Positions 16,490-25,392 of a DNA stretch of 64,000 nucleotides are shown piece after piece. A model generated the notes under the pieces. The model had not been told where the DNA came from, made no database searches, and worked only from the letters and a program-made list of their open reading frames with translations. How positions within the stretch are numbered: position 1 is the stretch's first letter; every line of letters starts with the position of its first letter. A program made the translations under genes and the position numbers. This DNA is from JABFXX01 sp036489755 (lineage in GTDB: Bacteria > Myxococcota_A > Polyangia > Haliangiales > Haliangiaceae): NCBI GenBank assembly GCA_036489755.1, contig DASXFD010000039.1:1-64000 (forward strand), written 5' to 3'.

Positions 16490-17628
16490 AGTCGCTTGGC
16501 GACTTCGTCGCGGATCGCCTTCGCGACCCGGCTGCGAGCTGCGGTGCCGCCGAGATCGGCCGGCACATCCTCGCGGCGCTCGACGACCGTCGCGACGCCT
16601 TGCTCGATCGCGTGAGCGCCGCGCTGCAGGCGCTCGTCGCCGAAGCGGCGGCCGAGCCACGCGAGTGCTTCGCCGGTCGCGAGCAGCATCGCCATCGGGT
16701 TCGCCTTGTCCTTGCCGGCGAGCGGTGGCGCCGAGCCGTGGATCGGCTCGAACATCGCGTGATCGTCGCCGACGTTGCAGCCGACGGCCATGCCCATGCC
16801 GCCCTGCAACACCGACGCGAGGTCGGTCACGATGTCGCCGAACATGTTCGTGGTCACGCACACGTCGTAGCGCTCGGGCTGCGTGATCACCTGCATCGTG
16901 AACGCGTCGACGATCGCGATGTCGCGCTCGACGTCGGGATAGCGCTTGGCGACCTCGTCGTAGACCTCGAGGAACAGCCGGCAGCCCTGCAGCACGTTGT
17001 GCTTCGCGATCGCGGTCACGCGCTTCTTGCCGTCGATCGGCGCGCCGCGGCCGCGCTCGCGCGACAGCTCGAACGCTTTCGTGATGACGCGCTCTGACGC
17101 GCGCCGCGTGATCACGCGCAGGTCGGTCGCGCGCTCGTGATCGCGCGAGCCCTCGCCCGAGTACAAGCCCTCGGTGTTCTCGCGGATGATCACCATGTCG
17201 ACCTTGTCGGGCCGCCACACCTCGCGAAACTCGCCGGAGATCGAGTGGTGGATGCCGGGCAGGCAACGCACCGGCCGGATGTTCGCGTAGAGATCGAGCT
17301 CGACGCGGTTGCCGATCACGGCGTTCCAGCCGGCCATCTTGCCGTCGGGCATCATGACCGGGCCGCCGCCGGGCGCGGGCCAGCCGACGGCGCCGAGCAA
17401 GATCGCATCGGCGGCGCGGCACTTCTCGCGCGAGCCGTCGGGCCAGTCGACGCCGTGCTCCAGAAAGTATTTGCCGCCGCACGGGATCTCTTCGATCTCG
17501 AACGCGACGCCGATCGCGGGCGCGACGAGCTCGACGAGCGCGCGCGCCTCGGCGAGCACTTCGGCGCCGATGCCGTCTCCCGGCAACGCGACCAGCTGAT
17601 ACGTGGGCTTCGGAGCGCGAGCTGACAT
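16486..17628 (-). CDS. Isocitrate/isopropylmalate dehydrogenase family protein
   Basis: The 380-aa protein is a beta-decarboxylating dehydrogenase: it oxidises a 2-hydroxy acid with NAD(P)+ and loses CO2. Motifs include GDGIG (17-21), RENTEGLY (149-156), the TNMFGDIVTDLASVLQGG metal-binding block (~260-277) and FEPIHGSAPPLAGKDKANP (~293-311), which shapes the cofactor site. Length and order suit 3-isopropylmalate dehydrogenase (leuB), but tartrate/homoisocitrate dehydrogenases share these motifs and no leuA/leuC/leuD genes are nearby, so the substrate is left open. The ATG at 17628 precedes the conserved YQLVALPGDGIG strand. The 3' end overlaps the DUF6056 gene by 4 nt. Confidence 0.85.
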   Translation of the reverse strand: MSARAPKPTYQLVALPGDGIGAEVLAEARALVELVAPAIGVAFEIEEIPCGGKYFLEHGVDWPDGSREKCRAADAILLGAVGWPAPGGGPVMMPDGKMAGWNAVIGNRVELDLYANIRPVRCLPGIHHSISGEFREVWRPDKVDMVIIRENTEGLYSGEGSRDHERATDLRVITRRASERVITKAFELSRERGRGAPIDGKKRVTAIAKHNVLQGCRLFLEVYDEVAKRYPDVERDIAIVDAFTMQVITQPERYDVCVTTNMFGDIVTDLASVLQGGMGMAVGCNVGDDHAMFEPIHGSAPPLAGKDKANPMAMLLATGEALAWLGRRFGDERLQRGAHAIEQGVATVVERREDVPADLGGTAARSRVAKAIRDEVAKRL

Positions 17629-17661
17629 CGCGCGCGAGCCTAGCACCGGTACAATCCGCGC

Positions 17662-19128
17662 GTGTTGCGCCGGCCCTGGATCGCGCTCGTCGTCGCGTTC
17701 GTCGCGATGGTGGCGTTGTTCGCGCGCGGCCAACCGGACTTCGTCGCATCGGATCCGCTGTGGTACGCGGAGATCGCGCATCGCATGTCGATCGATCCGG
17801 CGAGCGTGTTCGCGTCGCACGAGCTGCATCCGTTCGTGATGCGCGTCGGGCTGACCGCGCCGCTCGCGCTCATCTACGCGGTGTTCGGCGTGTCGTCGTC
17901 GACCACGAACCTGCCCGTGCTGCTCGCCGCGCTCGCGATCCTCGCGATCATCTACGCCGCGATGCCCACGCCGCGGGCCAAGCTCGTCGCGCTCGCGGTC
18001 GCGCTGTGCTCGACGGCGCTGCTTCAGAACGCGATGATCTTGAATGTCGACCTGCCGTGCGCGGCGCTGATGGCGGCGAGCGTGCTGGGGTTGGCCAACC
18101 GCGATCGGCCGCGTGGCGCGTGGTGGCTCGTCGCCGCCGCAGCAGCGTGGCTCGCCGCGTTTCTGGTCAAAGAAGTCGCCGTGTGGTGCGCGCCGGTCTG
18201 GATCTACGCGCTCGCGTGCGACCTGCGCAGCCTCGATCGATCAGCGTTGATCCGTCGCTATGCGCCCGCGATCGCCGCCGGCGCGATCCTCGGTGCGGCG
18301 TATCTGTGGTTCTGCGCGGCCGTGTGGGGCGACCCGTTCGCACGCGCGCACGGCATCGCCGCGCTCACCGACGAGCACGCGTGGTCGCTGCGCGGTCACC
18401 CGGCGGGCGAGTGGCTCGCGCGCATGATCTGGCAGCCGCCGAAGCTGTTCGCGAAGTTCTTCGAGGTGGAGCTCGTGCCCGCGATCGCCGCGGCGTGGCT
18501 CGTGCGCGGTCGCGACCGGATCTGGTGCGTCGCGGCGGCGACGTTCGCGGCCTGTTACTGGTTCGGCTCGTCGAGCTTGTCGGCGTACGTGCCGCTGCCG
18601 ATCTCGCCGCGCATGACGCTGCCGATCTTGCCGCCGCTGCTCGCGTGCGCGGCGCTCGGCATCGACGCGTTGATCGATCGGCCGCGCTGGCGCGTCGTGG
18701 TCATCGTGGTCGCGGTCGCGATCGTCGCGCCGGCGGTGCGCGTCGCGTACGGCCTGGTGTTTCGCGCGCATCCCGAGGCGCAGGCGTTCGCCGAGCTTCG
18801 CCGCGAGCTGCGCGAGTCGGGGCCGATCGAGCTCGTGTGCGGCGAGCCGCGCTGCCTGGCGATCGCGCCGTGGTACTTCGGCTTCGCGCCGCCGCCGTCG
18901 ATCACGTTCGTCCATGCGAACGACTTCGCCGCCGCACCGATGCCAACCGGCACGCGCGTGCGCGCTCTCGTCAACCGCGTGCGGTCGCCCGGCGCGCATC
19001 GCACCGATCCGAAATCGGATCGCACCGGCGCGATCACCGCGCTCGACCTGCCGGCGCTCGCCGGCAACAAGAACGTCACGCTGTACGACGCCGGCGACGG
19101 CGCCGCGTTGTGGCGCGCGCTGCGTTAA
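17662..19128 (+). CDS. GT39/ArnT-like membrane glycosyltransferase family protein
   Basis: The 488-aa protein starts with GTG and has about ten predicted transmembrane helices. The first periplasmic loop carries DFVASDPLWYAEIAH (~residues 26-40), the acidic motif of GT-C dolichyl/undecaprenyl-phosphate sugar transferases (PMT/ArnT). A soluble C-terminal part (~370-488) lacks known motifs. It probably uses a lipid-linked sugar as donor. It is divergent from the dehydrogenase gene (33 bp apart) and convergent, with a 4-nt stop overlap, with the next gene. Confidence 0.72.
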   Translation: MLRRPWIALVVAFVAMVALFARGQPDFVASDPLWYAEIAHRMSIDPASVFASHELHPFVMRVGLTAPLALIYAVFGVSSSTTNLPVLLAALAILAIIYAAMPTPRAKLVALAVALCSTALLQNAMILNVDLPCAALMAASVLGLANRDRPRGAWWLVAAAAAWLAAFLVKEVAVWCAPVWIYALACDLRSLDRSALIRRYAPAIAAGAILGAAYLWFCAAVWGDPFARAHGIAALTDEHAWSLRGHPAGEWLARMIWQPPKLFAKFFEVELVPAIAAAWLVRGRDRIWCVAAATFAACYWFGSSSLSAYVPLPISPRMTLPILPPLLACAALGIDALIDRPRWRVVVIVVAVAIVAPAVRVAYGLVFRAHPEAQAFAELRRELRESGPIELVCGEPRCLAIAPWYFGFAPPPSITFVHANDFAAAPMPTGTRVRALVNRVRSPGAHRTDPKSDRTGAITALDLPALAGNKNVTLYDAGDGAALWRALR

Positions 19129-19706
19129 TTCAGCTCGATGCGCTCGGCCTGCCCGGATTTGCAGCGAGACGTGATCGCGAGCCCGTCGACCGCGATGCTC
19201 GCGTGATCCGGCACGAGGCACGTCGCGAAGCGCAGCGGCTTGCAGTGGCCGCCCGCCGCTCGCCAACACGCGACGCCTTCGCTGCGCTCGTACGCCGGCG
19301 CGACCGGGCCACTGCCGCCGCCCCAATGCTCCTTGTAGAAACGCTGCAGCGGTAGGTCCACTTTCAAGATCGCGACCCCATCGATCACCGCGAACGCGTA
19401 GTGCGGCGGGCCGGCCTTGCCGTAGCAGCAGTTGCCGCCGAGATAGGCATCGCCGTCCGTGTAGATGTCGACGCTCGCACCGGCGAGCCATTGCCAGCCG
19501 TGGTCGTGCATCGCGATCGCGTACGTGTGCTCGCCCGGCGCCTCGACGACGATCGCCGCGTAGTCGCCGGCTCGCTCGAGCACGTGACACGTCGCCTCGC
19601 GCGCCGCGCACAGCTCGTCGAGCGTATCGGCACGCGCGAGGTGGGCGAGGGCGAGTACCACGATGATTGCGAGCCGGCGCACGATCACCAAAACGCACGA
19701 CCGCAC
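19125..19706 (-). CDS. Secreted hypothetical protein, Cys-containing
   Basis: The 193-aa protein has an Arg-rich N-terminus and a hydrophobic signal (about residues 11-26, ALAHLARA). The mature part contains at least seven Cys, including CAAREATC, GGNCCYGKAG and CWRAAGGHC, probably disulphide-bonded in the periplasm. No domain is recognised. It overlaps the convergent membrane protein gene by 4 nt at the stop codons and lies 14 bp downstream of a small lipoprotein on the same strand. Confidence 0.62.
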   Translation of the reverse strand: MRSCVLVIVRRLAIIVVLALAHLARADTLDELCAAREATCHVLERAGDYAAIVVEAPGEHTYAIAMHDHGWQWLAGASVDIYTDGDAYLGGNCCYGKAGPPHYAFAVIDGVAILKVDLPLQRFYKEHWGGGSGPVAPAYERSEGVACWRAAGGHCKPLRFATCLVPDHASIAVDGLAITSRCKSGQAERIELN

Positions 19707-19720
19707 CGAACCATTGCGAG

Positions 19721-20080
19721 CTACTTGCAGCTGATCGTGCTGCCGGCGTCATCGTTCGCGCCGGTGCTCGCCAACAAGTGCACGCGCTGGTCGCCCTTCG
19801 TGAAGTCGGCGGTCCAGGTTTCGGCCTCGCGGTCGTCCTTGCCCGCGGTCGCGTAGCCCGCCTTCTGCAGCGCCTCGCGATACTCGTTGAACGTCACGTC
19901 GAACGTCAGGCCGGGATAGATGGCCTGGAATTCCCCGGCCGACCCTTTCCACACCTCCGCGCGGTTCGCGAGCAGCGGCAAGCCGAGCGCTTGCCAGCGG
20001 GCGGAAATCTCGACGGCGCGGTGCTTGTGTGAGCACGCGCCGGTGGTCAGCAGCAACGCAACGACGATCGGGGTTCGCAT
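19721..20080 (-). CDS. Small lipoprotein
   Basis: The 119-aa protein has a signal peptide ending in lipobox TGAC (Cys16). The mature domain of about 100 residues has a YPGLTFDVTFNEYREALQKA stretch and an AETWTADFTKGDQRVHLLAS strand pair, suggesting a small alpha/beta fold. No family is recognised. It lies downstream of the M20 peptidase gene on the same strand (49 bp gap) and upstream of the Cys-rich secreted protein. Confidence 0.65.
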   Translation of the reverse strand: MRTPIVVALLLTTGACSHKHRAVEISARWQALGLPLLANRAEVWKGSAGEFQAIYPGLTFDVTFNEYREALQKAGYATAGKDDREAETWTADFTKGDQRVHLLASTGANDDAGSTISCK

Positions 20081-20129
20081 CGCGCGACGTGTAGCATCGC
20101 GGCGGCGGCCGTCTGGTTACATCACTGCA

Positions 20130-21545
<1,416 letters not shown>

Positions 21546-21560
21546 GCCGCGGACGATCGA

Positions 21561-22688
21561 TCAAATTCGGTAGTGCAGCAAGAGCAGCGAGTAGCCGTTA
21601 GTCTCGCCGCCGCCGCCGAATTCGTAGCTCTGGAGCCGGCTGTCGAGCGCGAGCTCGATATGTGAGGTCGCGAACCAGTGAATGTTCAGATCGAACACTT
21701 CCTGGCTGAGGTTCCGGAGCGAGACGTTCGGGTCGTAGTCGCCGAAGCCGAGGTCGATCATGAAGCCTTTCGGCAGGAAGTACGAGCCGAGCACGTACGC
21801 CACGAACTGATCGTCGTAGCCGTTGTAGTGATCGTCCGCGATCACGTTCTGGTGGATGAGCTCGCTCTCGAGCTGCAGCAGGATGCCCGGCGTCGCGAAG
21901 TATTGCTTCGCCGTGATGCCGCCGTAGAGCTTGCGGTCGTCGGTCGTCTTGTCGAACTTGCCCTCGATGCCGATCGACGTCGTCGGCTGGAGCCGCAGCT
22001 CCGCGTAGACCGTGCCGCCGTCGCCGAGCTCGGTCGTGCCCTGCCACGGATCGTGGACGAAGCCGGTCGCGTGGACCTCGAAGCGCTGCGAGATGTACTC
22101 GATCGCCGCGCCGTAGGCTTCGCCGTACAGCTCCTCGCCGCCGTAGCGCTGGTTGTAATCGACGTGCTCGGCGAGCCGCAGCCCGAACACGGGCTCGAAT
22201 CGGCCCACGCGGATGAACAGCCCGTCCGGATCGCCGGCGTTCTGTTGCCACTGCAGCCAGTGCTCGCGCGACGCGAACAGCGTGTCGCTGTTGTCGTAGT
22301 TGGGATCGCGCGCACCGGCCGTGACGTGCAGCGAGAAGTTTTGCACCGTCGCGGCGGCGTAGAGCTCGGCCTGCATCGGAAACAGCACGGCGCTGTTATC
22401 CGGGTTGCCCGGGCCGATGTAGTCGTAGCCGGCGGCGCCGAGGATGTCGCCGCCGAACGCGAGCCAGCTCGGCGGCGTGATCTTGCCGTAGAACGGGCCG
22501 GGATCTTCGCCGACGACCGACATCGCCTGGGCCACGTTGAGCCCGTTCTCGGACAACAGGCCACCGCCGCCGGGCGACAGATGGCAGTCCGAGCACGTTT
22601 GATCCTTGCTTAGCTGAAACTGCGGATACGCGTGTGCGGTCGCCGACACCGCGACGATCGCGAACGTGACGCAAATCGCGGCGCGCAT
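21561..22688 (-). CDS. Secreted monoheme (CXXCH) protein fused to predicted outer-membrane beta-barrel
   Basis: The 375-aa protein has a Sec signal (AHA-Y, residue 20/21), then a single heme-binding motif C32-S-D-C-H36 followed by SPGGGG, and about 320 residues of alternating polar/hydrophobic beta strands with aromatic girdle residues. It ends in ...YSLLLLHYRI, typical of a barrel. The layout APxF...CXXCH then barrel parallels Cyc2-type fused cytochrome-porins that oxidise extracellular Fe(II), but Cyc2 is longer (about 430-490 aa) and I cannot confirm homology. Many Deltaproteobacteria encode similar uncharacterised proteins. The ATG overlaps the stop of the upstream cytochrome-like lipoprotein gene (TGATG). 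Confidence 0.72.
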   Translation of the reverse strand: MRAAICVTFAIVAVSATAHAYPQFQLSKDQTCSDCHLSPGGGGLLSENGLNVAQAMSVVGEDPGPFYGKITPPSWLAFGGDILGAAGYDYIGPGNPDNSAVLFPMQAELYAAATVQNFSLHVTAGARDPNYDNSDTLFASREHWLQWQQNAGDPDGLFIRVGRFEPVFGLRLAEHVDYNQRYGGEELYGEAYGAAIEYISQRFEVHATGFVHDPWQGTTELGDGGTVYAELRLQPTTSIGIEGKFDKTTDDRKLYGGITAKQYFATPGILLQLESELIHQNVIADDHYNGYDDQFVAYVLGSYFLPKGFMIDLGFGDYDPNVSLRNLSQEVFDLNIHWFATSHIELALDSRLQSYEFGGGGETNGYSLLLLHYRI

Positions 22689-23149
22689 CAGTTGGTGCCC
22701 GCCGAGCCGACGTAACCGGCGGCGCCGTCGATGACCCACTGCAGGATCAGCGTGTAGTCCTTGTTCGCCAGCGGTTGGTCGTACGGCATTCGATCGGGAT
22801 CACCCACGCGCAGCGCCAGGAGCAGCGGCGTGTTGCTCGAGGCCATGCCCGTCGAGTCCGCGTTGATGTCGCAGGGATCGAACGTGGGCGGGTTGTCGCC
22901 GCTGCCGACCGTGCACAAGAGCAAGCCGGCCGCTTGCAGCGTGTACTGCGCGCCGGCGACGGTGTCGAACGTGTAGCCGAACGCTTGCTTGAACGTCGAG
23001 TGACACTCGGCGGTCGCGCAATACGGCACGAAGATCGTCTCCGTGATGTACGCGAGCGTTTCGTCCTCGTTGCCGCCGTCGACGTGATCGCGCGCATCGG
23101 GTGGGTGAGCGCACGCGATCAGTGCGCAGCTAAGCCAAGCAAGCTTCAT
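22688..23149 (-). CDS. Cytochrome-like lipoprotein with CX4CH motif
   Basis: The 153-aa lipoprotein has a signal with lipobox LIAC (Cys13). Residues 44-50 are CATAECH, a CX4CH heme-type motif preceded by FVPYCAT, the context seen in myxobacterial monoheme lipoproteins of the type ...CATASCH. Later segments (LLLALRVGDPDRMPYD, then LILQWVIDGA) match the C-terminal half of small PPC-type cytochromes, with Met-Pro as candidate distal ligand. It is translationally coupled with the downstream CXXCH-beta-barrel gene, so the two probably form an outer-membrane redox unit. Heme attachment by a CX4CH site is less certain than by CXXCH. Confidence 0.75.
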   Translation of the reverse strand: MKLAWLSCALIACAHPPDARDHVDGGNEDETLAYITETIFVPYCATAECHSTFKQAFGYTFDTVAGAQYTLQAAGLLLCTVGSGDNPPTFDPCDINADSTGMASSNTPLLLALRVGDPDRMPYDQPLANKDYTLILQWVIDGAAGYVGSAGTN

Positions 23150-23154
23150 CGGGC

Positions 23155-23185
23155 CCTCATTCGTTCAACTGACGATCCAATGAGG
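23155..23185. promoter_or_regulatory. Inverted repeat in the divergent gap of the cytochrome cluster
   Basis: CCTCATT (23155-23161) and AATGAGG (23179-23185) are perfect inverted arms with a 17-nt spacer. They lie 6 bp upstream of the minus-strand lipoprotein start and within the 199-bp gap shared by both wings of the cluster. It could be an operator or an mRNA leader hairpin. Confidence 0.3.
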
Positions 23186-23278
23186 CGGGACGTTACTACC
23201 CGTCGCACGCACCGTTCGGATCGCACCGTTGTCGGGTCCACCCCGCAAACATGGTGTGGGGACGAGCCTACAACAGGT

Positions 23279-23307
23279 CGGTCATCCGCCGGATCTGACC
23301 GGGTTTT
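23279..23307 (+). promoter_or_regulatory. Terminator-like leader hairpin upstream of the DUF1549 gene
   Basis: CGGTCA (23279-23284) pairs with TGACCG (23296-23301); TCC/GGA extends the stem inside, with a 2-nt bulge and a GCC loop. GG and four T (23304-23307) follow. It sits 42 nt before the ATG at 23349, where an attenuator or stabilising leader would be expected. Confidence 0.35.
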
Positions 23308-23348
23308 CGATGCGCGTGTTGGCCGCGTGTTTGCTCTTGCAGCACCGC

Positions 23349-25379
23349 ATGAGACTTCACTGGCGAATCGCGGCTTCGTGCCTCGTCGCTGCCGTCGGCT
23401 GCTCGCCGGCGCACTACGACTCGATCAACGTCCCGTTCGACCCCGATGCGCCCGAGGTCTACGTCGCGAAGGTGAAGAACATCCTCGTCGGCCTGCCGCC
23501 GACCGACGCCGAGGTCGCCGCCGTCAAAGCCGATCCGACCGCGTTGCCGGGTCTGATCGACAACTGGATGGCGACGCCGCAGTACCAGCAGAAGATGATG
23601 GTGTTCTTCGAGCTGGCATTCCAGCAGACGCAGATCACGCCGACGGACTTCGTCGACATCAGCCCGCCGAACGGGATCGGCAACGGCGATCAGATCCCGC
23701 TCGTCGTGCAGAACTCTGAAGAGAGCTTCGCGCGCACGGTGCTCGCGAACAACTCGGCGGGCTCGCCGCTGAGCTCGTCGTTCACGACGAAGACGGTGAT
23801 GCTCACGCCGGCACTCGCCGCGCTCTACGCCTACCTCGACACGCACCAGGCCGACGACACCAGCAAGGTCACCGACCTGTTCGCCAAGGCGAACCCCAAG
23901 CTCGACATCACGCTCGAGGCGTCCGGTGGGCCGATTCCGATCTCGGAGTCGCTCGATCCGTCCGGCTCGAACTACATGCACTTCTACAACCCGACGATCA
24001 CGACGCAGAGCTATCCGCAGGCCGATGCGGCTTGCAATGGCGTCGACCCGATCTCGTTCAACGCGAACGCCCAGAACTTGTGGGACGTGATGTACGGCGA
24101 GATTCCGGCGCACACCGTCGGCACCGGCAGCGACGCGACGCAGTGTCCGATCCGCGGCGGCGGCATTACCGGCACGCAGTTCGCCGCCTCCGACTTCACG
24201 ACGTGGAACATGGTCACGATCCGCCAGCCGAACGCCGGCGAGGCGATCACCAACTTCTACGACCTGCCTACGCTGCGCGCGACCAACGAGCTCGTGCTCG
24301 ATTCGCCGCGGCCCGGCTTCTTCTCGACGCCCGCGTTCCAGACCAACTGGCCGACGAACTCGAGCAACCAGATGCGCGTCACGCTCAACCAGGCGTTGAT
24401 CGTCGCGACCGGCACCGCCGTCGACGGTCTCGATGCGACCACGCCGGGCTCGACGCCGGGCCTCGACAGCGAGCACGCGGCGCCGGGCAGCGCCTGCTTC
24501 GGCTGCCACCAGCTGCTCGATCCGACGCGATCGATGCTCACGAAGACGTACACGTTCTTCTACAACTCGCCGCAGACCGATCCGGCGTTCGATACGCAGC
24601 CCGGGCTGTTCGCGTTCCAGGGCGTCGTGCAGCAGATGCAGACGATCGATGACTTCGCGAAGATCCTCGCGAGCCATCCGCTCGTGCCGCAGGCGTGGGC
24701 CGAGAAGCTTTGCTACTACGCGAACTCCGCGCCGTGCGATCCGAGCGACCCGGTGTTCCAGCAGATCGTCGGGGACTTCGCGAACGGCTTCTCGTGGAAC
24801 ATGCTCGTGCGCGAGCTGCTGTCGTCGCCGATCACGACGAACGCGGCGCACACCAAGACGTACGACACCAACGGCGAGGTCATCGCGGTCACGCGCCGCG
24901 ATCACCTGTGTGCCGCCCTCAACAACCGCCTCGACCTGAACGACATCTGCCAGCTCGAGGCGGCCGATCAGACCGGCAAGCAATCGACGATCGCGCAGAT
25001 CGTGAGCGGCATGCCGTCGGACGGCTACGGCCGCGGCGCGCCGATTCCGGTGCTGCCGAACCAGCCGACGCTGTTCTACCGAGGCGGCCTCGAAAACATC
25101 TGCGCGAACATTTCAGAGATGGTCATCGACGCCAAGCCGACGACCCAGCAGCCGAACGTGAAGATCTGGTCGAGCTCGCAGCCGACCGCCGCGATCGCCG
25201 ACTTCGTGTCGCAGATCATGGCGCTGACCTCGGCCGATGCGCGCGCCGCGCAAGCGAGCTCGCTGCTCACCGCACACTTCCAGGCCGCGCTGCAAGCCGG
25301 AGCTACCCCGACCGACGCGCTGCGTTCGACGTTCGTCGCCGCGTGTCTGTCGCCGACGTTTATCGGGATCGGGATGTAA
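23349..25379 (+). CDS. DUF1549/DUF1588-like secreted lipoprotein
   Basis: The 676-aa protein has a signal with lipobox AVGC (Cys18). Residues ~38-90 (VKNILVGLPPTDAEV, then DNWMATPQYQQKM) match the DUF1549 pattern GLPPTPEEV...LLASPxYGE. A CXXCH motif (CFGCH, 383-387) followed by QLLDP matches DUF1588. The region after it (LVRELLSSPITTN) resembles DUF1585. Such proteins, abundant in Planctomycetes and Myxococcota, co-occur with DUF1501 proteins, as here. Role unknown, and polysaccharide or redox functions have been suggested. The ATG at 23349 is chosen as the one giving a proper lipoprotein signal; the frame is open upstream to 23229. It leads a three-gene operon. Confidence 0.78.
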   Translation: MRLHWRIAASCLVAAVGCSPAHYDSINVPFDPDAPEVYVAKVKNILVGLPPTDAEVAAVKADPTALPGLIDNWMATPQYQQKMMVFFELAFQQTQITPTDFVDISPPNGIGNGDQIPLVVQNSEESFARTVLANNSAGSPLSSSFTTKTVMLTPALAALYAYLDTHQADDTSKVTDLFAKANPKLDITLEASGGPIPISESLDPSGSNYMHFYNPTITTQSYPQADAACNGVDPISFNANAQNLWDVMYGEIPAHTVGTGSDATQCPIRGGGITGTQFAASDFTTWNMVTIRQPNAGEAITNFYDLPTLRATNELVLDSPRPGFFSTPAFQTNWPTNSSNQMRVTLNQALIVATGTAVDGLDATTPGSTPGLDSEHAAPGSACFGCHQLLDPTRSMLTKTYTFFYNSPQTDPAFDTQPGLFAFQGVVQQMQTIDDFAKILASHPLVPQAWAEKLCYYANSAPCDPSDPVFQQIVGDFANGFSWNMLVRELLSSPITTNAAHTKTYDTNGEVIAVTRRDHLCAALNNRLDLNDICQLEAADQTGKQSTIAQIVSGMPSDGYGRGAPIPVLPNQPTLFYRGGLENICANISEMVIDAKPTTQQPNVKIWSSSQPTAAIADFVSQIMALTSADARAAQASSLLTAHFQAALQAGATPTDALRSTFVAACLSPTFIGIGM

Positions 25380-25392
25380 GGAGCCTACGACC

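Noticed and set aside
23229..23348. N-terminal extension of the DUF1549 lipoprotein
   Set aside because: It would bury the lipoprotein signal, and the ATG at 23349 gives a proper signal with lipobox. The leader also contains a hairpin.
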